From the NCBI GenBank assembly GCA_023055505.1, contig JALIRH010000044.1, forward strand, positions 1,612,001 through 1,676,000: a stretch of DNA of 64,000 nt. Direction: 5' to 3'. This DNA comes from Callipepla californica brunnescens. Lineage: Eukaryota; Chordata; Aves; Galliformes; Odontophoridae. The notes beneath the pieces are model-generated. The model searched no databases, was not told where the DNA came from, and saw only the letters and a program-made list of their open reading frames with translations. This document shows, one piece after another, positions 42,901-50,860 of the stretch. The stretch's first letter is position 1. Each line of letters begins with the position of its first letter. Made by a program: the position numbers and the translations under genes.

Positions 42901-44824
42901 TACTCCAGTGGACATATGAGGCAGTAGGTGTTTCTGTAAATGTCTCTTATAAACGTGTAACTGAGATAAGAACATCAGAAGTGCCAACTGAATGAGTCTG
43001 AGGCTCCCTTTAACCAAGCAACCTGTTCCAGCAGTGGCAGTATTTAGAGGAGATCATAAAACACTGGTCTCTTCAATGAGTGGCCCTTCCCCTTGCATAT
43101 CCATCTTCCAGAAATACATAGAAATGTAATGAACAGATGCATTCAGACTATTTTGTTTAACCACTGTTGAAGGGCCTGTATTACAAATATATATTCTTTA
43201 AATTTCTACTTGTTTCTCATTTGTATTTCTGTCATACACAACCTGTTGTAAGAATGAGTCCTGTAATTACATTGTGTTCTATGAAAAAGTACTGTATTTT
43301 AATCTGTAAAATTCTATGCATTTATTTCATTGTCTATTATTTCTTATGTTATGAGAGACATTAAAACAGTGATAGTTTCCTTTTCATCTTTTTACACACA
43401 GTTAATGACTTTCTTGACTTTGATTATTAGGCTACTGCAGTACTGCTGTCTGAAGGACTGGACTGAGTTCATGAGCAGGCCTTCAATAGTCAATAAGACT
43501 ATTGATTGCACAGTATGTGCTTCATGTCTGATCTCAGACTTTTAAAATGTTACCATCATACAGCTTTTTACTTGCTTCCTTCTTTACATTTAAGAAAAGA
43601 CAGTGCCTGGAAGTGGATTCTTTTGAACGCGTGGGCTATAAGATCCCATCTCATCAGCGCTTCTATTGAGTACATCCTGAAACAATCTGAAATACCTGGA
43701 CATATTGCTGAGCCTCCATTCATGTGATTTTCATAAAAGGAAGTGGGAACCTGCTTAAGTCTTGATTTGATAACACTCTGCAACATGAACGAAGGAGGAG
43801 GCTGCTGGAAAGCTTTGTTGTTTTCTCTGTCCTGAAAGCATTGACCTTCTCTATAGTAAATCAATGCTTCATGATGTTTCGTGATTATTAGTTTAACTAT
43901 GATGTACAATTTGGGGGATTTGTAGCTTTAACAAATTTCTATTTTTACTGTTTTTACTTAATAATGACAGAAATCTGTGACATTACCCTTCTTTTATAGA
44001 CTTTTTCTTTAGTTGCCTTCATCTTGCATATCAAATTAAAATGAATAAAAACATTTGTTAATTTTTAGGTTTGAAAATATTTGAGGTTTCCTAACTTAAG
44101 TAAATAGCTAGTTTGTTTCATTCATATGTGTTACCTTTTTTTGTACTTCAGAGATAGCTTTACCTTCCAGTTCTGTCAGTCTGTTTTTGGGTTCAAGAAG
44201 GGCAGAAGTTCATTATCATGAGCAGACATTTCAGTTGTGCTCTGACTGTGGCACTGAGAGCTCTCCACCTGTTGTCCACGCATTAAACAAGCTCCCAACT
44301 TAGTGTCTGTCTTTTATTGCTGTTTGGATAGAGGTGTTTGGGTTTTTTTTTGTTTTTTTTTTTTTTTTTTAGAGCAGATGTTGTAACAAAGGCAGATGTT
44401 TGAAAATATGTTGACAGCCATGGAATTGGTGTTATTTCAAAATACTTCAGTAATCATTCACCTCAGGCTGAAAATGTAAAGCTGTTGGCTTTAATGTTTA
44501 TAGCGTTATTACTGGTTTAGAATTGTAAGCAGACTTGCTAAATGTCATTCTAAAGGTATTGTTCTTGGAAAGTTTTGTTGATTAGTTGGTTGGCTTTTAA
44601 TTAGAGTGAGTTTATTAGTAATGTGATGTGTTTGTGTCAAACTAGTTTTTTTTTTAATGCTAGCTATCGTTTATAATGCATACAGCTCATTTTTCTGTTT
44701 TTTAGATTAAAAAAAAAAATCTACATCCATAATTTTTTTTTTTCTTGCAGTGTTTGCTAGTTCTGAGCCTGTGCCAGGATTCCAGGGAGACACCCTGCAG
44801 TTAGCTTTCATCGACCTCAGACAA
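4139..44824 (+). CDS. EXOC6: EXOC6 (Sec15 exocyst subunit), exons 2-20, partial at both ends
   Basis: Spliced gene for exocyst complex component 6, the Sec15 subunit of the octameric exocyst, which tethers secretory and recycling vesicles to the plasma membrane. In the family, the Sec15 C-terminal domain binds Rab GTPases (Sec4 in yeast, Rab11 in flies), linking vesicles to the complex. Nineteen constitutive exons join in frame to 689 codons plus one base of a split Arg codon. Order: N-terminal helical region (exons 2-6), acidic low-complexity linker (exon 7), then the long helical-bundle Sec15 region (exons 8-20). Residues such as SVYDDQPNAH, KRYYSALKTMEQLEN and ADNYSPIPVANEEEYK match EXOC6 rather than EXOC6B as I remember them. 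Missing are exon 1 with the ATG (about 34 residues, upstream) and about 80 C-terminal residues (downstream). No stop, frameshift or non-GT-AG intron was found. Cytosolic and peripheral membrane; no signal peptide or membrane segment seen. Mouse Exoc6 loss (hbd) causes anaemia through faulty transferrin recycling. Confidence 0.96.
4311..5617 (+). other. EXOC6 intron 2
   Basis: 1307 nt of AT-rich sequence between GT and AG sites. I see no exon, RNA gene or recognisable mobile element. Confidence 0.85.
5618..5665 (+). CDS. EXOC6: EXOC6 exon 3 (48 nt)
   Basis: Acceptor tttttaag|GTC, donor GAG|gtgaga. Sixteen codons, VQVTDTNRRLQDAGKE, phase 0 at both ends, which is the coiled-coil-like start of the Sec15 core. 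It is too short to stand out as an open frame and was placed by homology and splice sites. Only a 102-nt intron separates it from exon 4. Retention of that intron would meet an in-frame TGA within five codons. Confidence 0.95.
5768..5858 (+). CDS. EXOC6: EXOC6 exon 4
   Basis: Acceptor ctccaag|GTG, donor CAG|gtgagt. Thirty codons plus one base of a split Val, starting VIAQTEEIIRCRVQQRNITT and ending LQLCLP. This is a conserved N-terminal coiled-coil or helical segment. The polypyrimidine tract is weak because the preceding intron is only 102 nt. Confidence 0.95.
5859..6758 (+). other. EXOC6 intron 4
   Basis: 900 nt of AT-rich sequence with several short T runs. Nothing further is recognised. 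Confidence 0.85.
6759..6804 (+). CDS. EXOC6: EXOC6 exon 5 (46 nt)
   Basis: Acceptor catacag|TG, donor AAAG|gtgagt. Completes the split Val, then LEMYSKLKDQMKIK and two bases of an Arg codon. Found only through splice sites and the conserved LEMYSKL motif. Phases match exon 4 (phase 1) and exon 6 (phase 2). Confidence 0.95.
9361..9410. repeat. TA/TG alternating simple repeat
   Basis: About 50 bases of almost strictly alternating pyrimidine and purine (TATA, then ATGT and GTGT units). It is likely a decayed (TA/TG) microsatellite that can unwind or form cruciforms. Confidence 0.85.
11476..11529. repeat. Perfect 18-bp inverted repeat with 18-nt loop
   Basis: Left arm attctagagtcccttact (11476-11493) and right arm agtaagggactctagaat (11512-11529) are exact reverse complements, separated by an AT-rich 18-base loop. 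It could be a small cruciform or hairpin, or the product of template switching. No mobile-element name can be given. Confidence 0.95.
11979..12001. repeat. T23 homopolymer
   Basis: Run of 23 T followed by AAAGAAATG. It may be the tail of an unidentified minus-strand retro-insertion, but no body is recognisable beside it. Confidence 0.9.
14442..14646 (+). CDS. EXOC6: EXOC6 exon 6
   Basis: Acceptor ctttgtag|A, donor CAG|gtaagc. The first base completes the split Arg; 68 codons follow (about residues 154-221), ending phase 0 after ETAMKQ. It carries YYSALKTMEQLENLYLPRV, IMIENLPKLREEIKEISMSD and LKDFLESIRKHSD, among the most conserved Sec15 segments in vertebrates. KTMEQLEN is the EXOC6 form (EXOC6B has KTLEHLEH). 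Confidence 0.97.
14647..15428 (+). other. EXOC6 intron 6
   Basis: 782 nt, non-coding. No repeat, exon or RNA gene recognised. Confidence 0.85.
15429..15584 (+). CDS. EXOC6: EXOC6 exon 7 (acidic linker)
   Basis: Acceptor taaaacag|GCA, donor GAG|gtagcc. Fifty-two codons, phase 0 at both ends, beginning AQQQKTFSTTLQKHNNVNYG and ending EEDDEHDEE. It is polar and then strongly acidic, so probably a disordered hinge between the N-terminal helical part and the Sec15 core. This is the least conserved part of the family. It resembles EXOC6 and not the longer Ser/Lys-rich linker of EXOC6B. Confidence 0.94.
15585..16282 (+). other. EXOC6 intron 7
   Basis: 698 nt, non-coding. It contains a three-part inverted repeat (15773-15839) and otherwise nothing recognised. 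Confidence 0.85.
15773..15839. repeat. Three-armed inverted repeat
   Basis: attcagttgaata (15773-15785) pairs exactly with tattcaactgaat (15797-15809). The overlapping caactgaattc (15801-15811) also pairs exactly with gaattcagttg (15829-15839). Three alternating copies of one motif therefore offer two competing hairpins in intron 7. Confidence 0.93.
16283..16351 (+). CDS. EXOC6: EXOC6 exon 8 (69 nt)
   Basis: Acceptor tttcctcag|GTT, donor TTG|gtatgt. Twenty-three codons, phase 0 at both ends; core DLVDFSPVYRCLHIYSVL is nearly invariant in Sec15 proteins. Skipping it keeps the frame. From memory, loss of one in-frame Exoc6 exon (reported as exon 8) is the lesion in the anaemic hbd mouse; I cannot confirm that the numbering matches. 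Confidence 0.95.
16352..18092 (+). other. EXOC6 intron 8
   Basis: 1741 nt of AT-rich intron with a short TA tract near 17910. No exon or mobile element recognised. Confidence 0.85.
18093..18176 (+). CDS. EXOC6: EXOC6 exon 9
   Basis: Acceptor cttttttag|GGT, donor ATG|gtaact. Twenty-eight codons, phase 0 at both ends: starts GDGEVFENYYRKQRRKQARL and ends QPQSSM. It carries the basic YYRKQRRKQAR helix, conserved in EXOC6 and EXOC6B. It is followed by an 89-nt intron. Confidence 0.96.
18266..18312 (+). CDS. EXOC6: EXOC6 exon 10 (47 nt)
   Basis: Acceptor ctacaag|CAT, donor GG|gtaagt. HETVEGYRRYFSQIV plus two bases of a Gly codon. It was recognised from splice sites and the conserved HET-GY-R-YF pattern. 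The intron before it, only 89 nt, is close to the vertebrate minimum. Confidence 0.95.
18313..18695 (+). other. EXOC6 intron 10
   Basis: 383 nt of non-coding sequence; nothing recognised. Confidence 0.85.
18696..18816 (+). CDS. EXOC6: EXOC6 exon 11
   Basis: Acceptor tgttttag|T, donor TCA|gtaagt. Completes the split Gly, then 40 codons: FFVVEDHILHVTQGLVTRTY, TDELWNMALSKIIAVLRTHS. This is a very conserved part of the Sec15 core; TDELWNMALSKIIA is the EXOC6 version. It ends in phase 0. Confidence 0.96.
18817..20123 (+). other. EXOC6 intron 11
   Basis: 1307 nt of non-coding DNA. I recognise no exon, repeat family or RNA gene. Confidence 0.85.
20124..20195 (+). CDS. EXOC6: EXOC6 exon 12 (72 nt)
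   Basis: Acceptor tgctttcag|TCA, donor CAA|gtaggt. Twenty-four codons in phase 0: begins SYCNDPDLVLELKNLIVVFA and ends DTLQ. It is a Sec15 core helix. Confidence 0.95.
20196..20852 (+). other. EXOC6 intron 12
   Basis: 657 nt of non-coding DNA. It contains an uninterrupted run of 21 A at 20584-20604 with no recognisable retro-insertion beside it. Confidence 0.85.
20853..20950 (+). CDS. EXOC6: EXOC6 exon 13
   Basis: Acceptor tatacctta g|GGT is weak but gives the exact conserved junction; donor TTCAG|gttagt. Thirty-two codons plus two bases of Arg: GYGFPVNRLFDLLFEIRDQY, NETLLKKWSGLF. The motif FPVN-LFD-L-EIRDQY is a Sec15 signature. Confidence 0.96.
20951..22080 (+). other. EXOC6 intron 13
   Basis: 1130 nt, non-coding. 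Several short chance frames but nothing with Sec15 similarity or good splice flanks. Confidence 0.85.
22081..22186 (+). CDS. EXOC6: EXOC6 exon 14
   Basis: Acceptor attcaccag|G, donor AAG|gtaagg. Completes a split Arg; 35 codons: DIFEADNYSPIPVANEEEYK, IVISKFPFQDSELDK. NYSPIPV and FPFQD are hallmark Sec15 motifs at the start of the C-terminal Rab-binding region. Confidence 0.96.
22187..23149 (+). other. EXOC6 intron 14
   Basis: 963 nt of AT-rich DNA. I see nothing beyond splice signals. Confidence 0.85.
23150..23259 (+). CDS. EXOC6: EXOC6 exon 15
   Basis: Acceptor attttcacag|CAA, donor CGCAG|gtaatc. Thirty-six codons plus two bases of Ser: begins QSFPKKLPMSQSVPQIYIQV, then KEFIYASLKFSESLHR. 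Conserved Sec15 C-terminal domain segment. Confidence 0.96.
23260..24250 (+). other. EXOC6 intron 15
   Basis: 991 nt, non-coding. No repeat family recognised. Confidence 0.85.
24251..24362 (+). CDS. EXOC6: EXOC6 exon 16
   Basis: Acceptor tttatttcag|T, donor GAG|gtaagt. Completes Ser and encodes 37 codons: starts STEIDDMLRKSTNLLLTRTL and ends KPHIGLTE. RKSTNLLLTRTLS is one of the strongest Sec15 signatures; KPHIGL is the EXOC6 form. Confidence 0.96.
24363..24876 (+). other. EXOC6 intron 16
   Basis: 514 nt, non-coding, nothing recognised. Confidence 0.85.
24877..25011 (+). CDS. EXOC6: EXOC6 exon 17
   Basis: Acceptor tttcttttag|CTT, donor AAG|gtatgg. Forty-five codons in phase 0: LVQIIINTTHLELACKYLED, FISNITNISQVTVHTARLYG, LSTFK. 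C-terminal Sec15 domain. Confidence 0.96.
25012..27852 (+). other. EXOC6 intron 17
   Basis: 2841 nt of non-coding AT-rich DNA. A pyrimidine-rich patch (CCTTCCTC repeats) lies near 26565-26596. No exon or element is recognised. Confidence 0.83.
27853..28032 (+). CDS. EXOC6: EXOC6 exon 18 (180 nt)
   Basis: Acceptor tgccctcag|GAT, donor CCT|gtaagt. Sixty codons in phase 0, from DARHAAEGEIYTKLNQKIDE through YDWTMSESDGRASGYLMDLI to FQVFTHLP. Sec15 C-terminal domain. The phase-0 junction after HLP is where the candidate microexon would be inserted. Confidence 0.97.
30415..30444 (+). CDS. EXOC6: Candidate EXOC6 alternative microexon (30 nt)
   Basis: A polypyrimidine tract and CAG acceptor (ggtttccttctcag) is followed by exactly ten sense codons, NNNNDHAAMS, and a perfect GTAAGT donor. 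Phase is 0 at both ends, so it inserts cleanly between THLP (exon 18) and GKVAQ (exon 19). GCATG or TGCATG motifs, the RBFOX recognition site, occur downstream at 30470-30474, 30578-30583 and 30754-30759, and a T21 run lies about 65 nt upstream. This layout is typical of neural or muscle microexons. The ten residues are absent from the canonical human protein as I remember it. It may still be a chance combination. Confidence 0.55.
33891..33982. repeat. (TC)n microsatellite, about 46 units
   Basis: About 92 bases of uninterrupted CT/TC followed directly by nine A. It is a pure homopyrimidine mirror repeat, probably length-polymorphic and able to form triplex (H-) DNA. It creates a meaningless Ser/Leu frame. 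Confidence 0.97.
34872..34928. repeat. Homopyrimidine tract ending in C15
   Basis: T-rich sequence with few interruptions, including a long T run at 34892-34904, leading to fifteen consecutive C (34914-34928). Low-complexity; the minus strand is G-rich. Confidence 0.85.
36331..36360. repeat. 15-bp direct tandem duplication
   Basis: tgtgatcattcttct occurs twice in immediate succession, 116 nt before the exon 19 acceptor. It is a simple local duplication. Confidence 0.95.
36477..36618 (+). CDS. EXOC6: EXOC6 exon 19
   Basis: Acceptor ctttctactag|GGA, donor GAAT|gtaagt. Forty-seven codons plus one base of a split Leu: GKVAQTACMSACQHLSTSLM, then QMLLDTELKQISMGAIQQFN and LDVIQCE. GKVAQTACMSAC is nearly invariant in animal Sec15. 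The Leu is completed by exon 20. Confidence 0.97.
37808..38344. mobile_element. Mariner-like DNA transposon, Galluhop type, non-autonomous
   Basis: The left end (ttctccaaaagtaacgcctcc) and the reverse complement of the right end (ttccaaaactaatgcctcc) match at most positions, so these are terminal inverted repeats of about 30 bp. TA dinucleotides flank both ends, as expected for mariner insertion. The interior ('cccattgacatttgtcaatg', 'gagaccaaacagtggatgtg', 'gctggtgaaaatgcaaag') matches what I recall of the chicken Galluhop/Mariner1_GG family. At about 537 bp it is shorter than an autonomous copy, and its frames are broken, so it is a dead copy. Family name from memory. Confidence 0.75.
40269..40335 (-). 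mobile_element. CR1 LINE 3'-end stub, minus orientation
   Basis: The sequence tcacagaatcacagaag, then gggttggaagggacatccag and agatcatcgagcccaaccct, is the classic avian CR1 3' end read in reverse. Only about 65 bp remain, so this is a severely 5'-truncated copy. It is closer to consensus than the 2579-3040 copy. Confidence 0.9.
44353..44370. repeat. T18 homopolymer
   Basis: Eighteen T preceded by a similar T8-G interruption; low-complexity, no associated element recognised. Confidence 0.9.
44751..44824 (+). CDS. EXOC6: EXOC6 exon 20 (74 nt)
   Basis: Strong acceptor (T-rich tract, cttgcag|TG), donor CAA|gtaaga. Completes Leu, then FASSEPVPGFQGDTLQLAFI and DLRQ, phase 0. EPVPGFQ-DTLQLAFIDLRQ is a Sec15 C-terminal signature; SSEPVPGFQG is EXOC6-type. 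The next expected residues (LLDLF, WDWSTYLADYGQP) do not occur downstream in this window. Confidence 0.97.
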
Positions 44825-46480
44825 GTAAGACACTAGCTGCTGTTTTTTATCCTACTAATTTCCCCTTTTGACCAATGCTGAAGTTATTAGATTTGAGAAC
44901 CTTTCATGTTTTAGCATTCCCATGTAATTGGTTTTGAAAAGCAGCTACTTGAAGTGTTATTAGTGGCACTACTCCTTGTTATTTAGTATAAAACTGTTTC
45001 TTAAATGTGGTGTTAGGGGGCACTGTGCTACTGGTGCAATTATTACATGAATATAATTTTGACTTTTGGTCATGGCTGTTTTGTAAAGATCCTGTGTAAT
45101 CTTTCAAAAAAACCATCACATGTTACCCTGGTGTGCTGTTACTGTTTCATTCTGAGCAATTCTCTTTCTAGTGAATGACTTCTTGGAGAGTAGAATCAAT
45201 TTAACATATGTGCTTGACTTGGTACATATTTTTTTAAACAGTTAGAAAGTCGCTTACTTTCAACCAGCTGATCTTTATTCTAGACCAAAATTAATTTGAA
45301 CTTTTCCACAGTTCTTGTCAAAAGAAAGGTTGCTTTCCAGACTAAAATCAACTTATCTTAATTACACGTAGTCACTTCTATTCCCTGCTCTCTGAATTCT
45401 AATAGTATATTCAACCATAGCAGTTCACTTTCGTAAACCTTTAATACTTGAAATAAATTTAAAGAAGAATTTGTTTCATAAAATTTCATTTGCAAAATGT
45501 CATTAAAGTAGTTAAATGAATCATCACTGCTCAAGGAGGCTCTTTAGCTTTCAGCAGATGCTGATAATATTTTTCAGCACCATTATGTGTCTGTCAAAGT
45601 CATCAGAAAAGAGTAGAAATACAAAATCATCTATGTAGTAAGAACATATTTGCTTTTAATAGTTTACTAATTTTTTTTCATATTAAGATAATGAAAAGGC
45701 ATTTCAGAAGGGAAAATTCCTTTGGCAACAGTATTTCAGTGTCTCCTGATAATTAGAAAGGACTAAGTGTATTTTTAAATGAGAAAGTGAAAAGGTGGAT
45801 ATATCCATTATATTCTCAGAGGAACGTAGTACAATGAACGATATCTACAATTGGATAAGCTTGGCCTGTGTGAGGAGAGGGATCATGGCTGTAAGATCTA
45901 TTAATGTGATACCTAAATATTAGGAGCTCCAAACTTCAACACTTATGGTAGTTAAAGTCTGGCAAAATACAGATCTTGCATTGACTGACAGCCTTCCTCT
46001 TTTGGTTTCTCTTTTATTCTCCTTTTATTATCAGTGTTAGAATTGACTAAACATTTTCCAGTTTGTATGAAGACAATTTAGTTAAAGGGAGATAATGTTG
46101 GGAGATCTTTGGAATAATTTCTTTCATCCACCAGGGCACTATAAATCTTTGTGGAGCCTATGTTTGTTTCAAGGGAAAATGTGATTTCCAGCTACGCAGA
46201 AAGGCAGGGTGGGCACATACTTGCTATGAGAAATAAATAATATTTTATAAGTACCAGCTGTTGAGCATATCATGTAAATAAGGATTATGTTGCCTGTGAT
46301 AGCAGTTAGTTTATGTTAGCAATTTAAATTTAGAATTCTCTTGGTTCAAATAACATTTTATAGAGAATGCTCTGTATCCCATGGAAATCTAATTGATTTC
46401 TGAAGCTTCTTAAACAGCAGAAGCGTAGGCTGCAATCCAAGCAAGTACATGTAAACAGGTCTGATATATTTGCTTTGCTT

Positions 46481-46538
46481 TGTTTTTGTTTTTGTTTTGG
46501 TTTTTTTGGTTTTGTTTTGTTTTGTTGTGGTTTTTTTT
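46481..46538. repeat. TTTTG-rich simple repeat
   Basis: Irregular TTTTG/TTTTTG units; read on the minus strand they give a meaningless Lys/Thr-rich frame. Confidence 0.85.
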
Positions 46539-49500
46539 GCTATATCACTGCATGCTTTGCCAAAAGTGTATAGGTATTGCAAGAGCACATTAAAAATAAC
46601 ACAGCATTTAGTAAGGATTTGCAGTGTTTTCCATCTCTTCCTTATTTGTGATCCATTTCTATCTTAATAGGGTGGATGACAGTTCTTTTCAAGAATACTT
46701 AGAAAAGCAACAGAGCCTTTTTCAGAAAGTTCTTATAAAAGGTCATGCTTCTGTTTTTTAGTTTGAATTTGATACTTCTTCATGAATTGCAGGATATGAA
46801 AGATAAGGAAGTAGGTCCAGTGGTCAGGTTTTACCTGCCCACCCGGACTGTGCCCCGAGGTCAAACTTCTGATATTGGCTGTTTGGTACAGAGGAGCTGA
46901 TGACAGGTAGGGGCTGATACAAGGAGGAAAGCTTGAACCGTATCAAAGCTAAAAGGCAGGAGATTTGGGACTCAGTGAGAGACTGTAGCTAAAAGATGGA
47001 TCAGCAGGATTGCCCTCTTCTTAAAAAGCAGCTGACCTGCAAGGGAAAAGACTTTATCGTCCTGCCAATCACATGCTTGCTAATGGAAGCCAGTTATCTC
47101 AACAACAGCTTACTCTCTCTGTGTTGTACTAGGACAATGTGTAAGATTAATGAGGATTGGGCAGTAGGATATTGTAGCACATTTTCCTAAAGAAGTAAAG
47201 CAACTTACGAGGAACAAGCTTGGAAGAAAGAGAGGGAAGAGCTACACTTGGATGATTACCACAGGGAAAGAAGCAGCTTTAGAAAGAATTGCCATTGGAA
47301 TTTTCATCCTAAAAAAGCATTTGCAGGAAGCTGCAAGAAGCTGGGAATGGCAATGGAGCAGGCACTTCCCACTGTCCCCTTTGAGCCTCTATTTCTTCTT
47401 ATACTGTCTCCTCTTACACTTTTGTAAATACTTAATATATTCCTTAAAGAAGCTTAGTAATCTGGAGAAACCCTGGTCAATAAAGATTTTTTGTTCTGTT
47501 CCCATATCTATAGTATCTCAGCATCTTACAGACATTACTTATCCCATGCAGCTGACTAATCACACAAGGTACATTTGTTCTCCATTCTATTTTCCTCTGC
47601 CTGGAGGAAGGCATTTACAAGCATAGACTTCTTTCTGATTCAAATGTTTTTAGCAGTATTCTGCTATATTTTTTTGGCAGACAAAACAGAAAACTTTTGG
47701 GGCAGGGCACAATTTCTGAAGAACTTAGGAGCTTATATATCACATGAAGTAATCTAGAAAAATGAATCCAGGATAGTTTCATGTTCAGACAGTCTGCTTT
47801 GTGTGAGTGATTGACTTAAAATGGATGAGGCCATTATATTCGCTTTCTGCAGATGGATATGTAAAGAGCATAGCCAAAAACACGCTTAGCTTTTGCATCA
47901 CTCTAAGTTATTGCATGGCAGCCGGCAAACTATTCTCCAAAGTATGTATGTTACTACATAGTGTCATCCCTGGACTGATAAGAGGGTATTGTACTTCAGA
48001 CCTGTGAATATGGGCAGTGGCTATAGAGCCATAGAATAACATACAGAAACTTCTTAAAGGGATACTTGAAGTTTACTGCAGAAAGAATACCAATATACAA
48101 TTCCCTGTACTAATTAAGGATCCCATGACCATGATCTTCTAAAAACTTGGAGCTCCAGCTAGTTTAGCAGCTACAAAAGCAGCAAGCAGCTGTTAAGAAA
48201 ATTACTGTACACACACATTTCTATACACATTCACTCATTTCTATACAGCTGCTGTAATTGTGTCATATGCTGTTTGTCTTGAAGTTTGACTTGAGCTCAT
48301 ACCTGGGCGCACCATTTCATGTCCCTTACTTAAAGCACTGAGGAGCAAGCCAGCTCATCAAGGCGATTATCAAAGTGGCATGTGATTCTTTAAAGAGAAT
48401 GGTCTTTGGCATCTCATGAAGATGACCTGGCTCGCCTGTGACCTGCATTGCTCTCTGAAGATAATCTCTTGCTACTGACTATATAGGGAGCCTGAATAAA
48501 TAGTGCACTGGCCCAAAATGAGGTGGAATGAACTTTGGGGATTTTACTACCATTTCAGATCCTAGGTCAATTGGAATTAACCTTTGAAAGTAAACAAGAC
48601 TTAGTTCATCCTACCTGAATTAGTCTCTGAGAAAGCTCTGCCTTCTCCATGAATTAGTTTTGTCCTGGTTATGATCTGTTCTTTAGTGTCTAAAGGTTAG
48701 TATTACTGTTTTGGAATGTGAGGCAACTTCTTGGATATCCTGCGTATTTAAACACTGCAAAGAGAAGGCCTGAGTATTGTAGTGTGTGTACTCTTCTTTG
48801 GAGAGACAGTGTAGTGTGTAGTGGACAATAATGGTAACCTGGTAGTAACCTTAGAGGTCTGGTTTTATGTTGTATCAGTTATTATACTTTCACAGGGCAA
48901 ATTTTGTGCTTTTTAACTAACTGAGAGGAAATAAATGCATATTTTTGAAATAAAATGATAGCCTGCAGAGTTACAACCTAAGCTGCCAATTTTATTTTAC
49001 TTTTTTTCACCTTAGATTTACAAGTGATTTCTCGTGCTTCTCTTTAGTATAGCATTACTTCAGATTCAAACAAATCTTCCTCTACTGACTCATGTCTGAC
49101 AAGTACTAAGCTAGTTTGATGATTGTGGAGTTTTCTTGTTTCAGCAGAGATGAAGAGAACTATGTATTCTCTTGGCAATTGAGGAGGTGACATTAATATC
49201 CCCCACTTGCTCTCAGTGCTGTTCCTGCAACAGGGACATCCATCTGAAATGAAGCAGAATCAGATGTTGTAGGTAACCACCAGGTTAGCAAGTTCCAAGT
49301 TAAGGAACCACCTCAAGAGTCTCCACCCAGGTGGTAATGCCATTTACAGTCCATGAGACCAATGGCTGTGAATGGCAGGGTCCATAAATTCTACAGAGAT
49401 TATGAGAGGAGTATTTTTCAGTCATATATATTAACATTCTGATAACATTAGAAACGCATTAGATGTAAAATCATAATTCAGTCAGTGCAATTAATATACA

Positions 49501-50820
49501 GAATAATGCACCATAGAAACATAGCAGACACATTTTTGTCAGACTTCAGTATATGTGCGTAAATAAGCATGCATTTCCATGAGTCATTTTTGATACACCA
49601 TACATTTTCCTTCTAAAAATGTATATCTAATATTTAACAGCATTGTGCATTTTCTTCTGTTTGCAAAGCGTAATGGAACCTGGATTAATAGTTTATTGGG
49701 CTACTTGTCCACTTTGCTTTGTAATGCTTTTTTTGCTGTACTGTTGGTGAGAAATACCACTAAATTTCTGAGCAGTAGAGCTACATGCAACACATGTAAG
49801 TTTATTTCAAGCTGAAATTTCTTGTTAGCATCATAAAGTTGTCCTTCCCTTTCTTTTGTTGCCCAAATTTGCTTCTTATTCATCAGTGAGAGCTGTTGCT
49901 GTCCTGATGAACTCAGTAGTGACTCATTGCAGGTAGAAAGTGTGGAACAGATTGCAGGACTTCAGGATCTCAGCCACTAGGTTGTCTGCCTTTCAGTAGA
50001 TGTCAGAGAATAAGTTGCAAGCTGTTGCCAAAATGATCTCCCATTATTCTTGTAGGGCATGGGCTCTGCAGGCATCCTGTGCTTGCAAAGTGCCTTGGCT
50101 TTGAAACGAATCGGGTACAGCCATCCTTGGGCCCTACTCCACGAGTCTTAACCAGAGAAACCATTAGGTTTTTCCAGGAGGGAGAAGTCACTAACAGTCT
50201 GTTTAGGAATAAGACTTTAAAATCCTTTTAGTTTAAAGATAAAAGTAAACCTCTCTTTCATAAGACAGCAGTTTGAATTTTTAATTATCAGGTAGTATTG
50301 AATATTTCATCTTCCCCTTCCTGAGGGAAATTGTTGTTGAGACTTTCATCTTCACAGAGGCTCTTTCACAATGCTTACTGATCCCTTTCTCCCCCCACAT
50401 TCACTCCCCGGCTTCTCTGAACAAGCAGAGGAGCATGTTACATCTGTAACATGAAGCCCAGCCTCAGGGTGCTATGTAATGGGATTTGCGCTTCTCTAGT
50501 TTTCAGTGCAATGCTGCTTATTCAGCTAAAGAAAGGAGCTCAGGTTTCAGACAGCAACAAAACAGAAGCTACACCTCTCTGGATTTCAGGTCACAGGCCC
50601 TGACTTTGCTGGAAAAGGAAGCAACTCTTCTTGGCCTTCCTCTTCTCCATAAATTGGATCTATAGTAAAGTAAGAAAGAGGGCTTTAGTTCACACACTGA
50701 ACAGAGCAGAGACACTGCAGTGCTCAGTTTCTCATCTCTTTGTGTCATACTTGGATAGCATGCACATACATGCATACCTGTATTCTAAATAACACAGTTA
50801 TGTGTGTGACTGCATGACAA

Positions 50821-50860
50821 AAATGTGTTGTACAGCTTGCGGAGAGTACACAACACATTT
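50821..50860. repeat. 11-bp inverted repeat
   Basis: aaatgtgttgt (50821-50831) is the exact reverse complement of acaacacattt (50850-50860), with an 18-nt loop. The pairing can extend inward after a 2-nt bulge. Confidence 0.9.

Larger units (their letters stand above)
36619..44750 (+). other. EXOC6 intron 19 (8.1 kb)
   Basis: Non-coding. It contains a mariner-like element (37808-38344), a CR1 stub (40269-40335), a slightly GC-richer unassigned stretch near 40780-41360 and a T18 run (44353-44370). No nested gene recognised. Confidence 0.8.

Noticed and set aside
46358..46588. Lys/Thr-rich minus-strand frame
   Set aside because: Translation of the TTTTG simple repeat.
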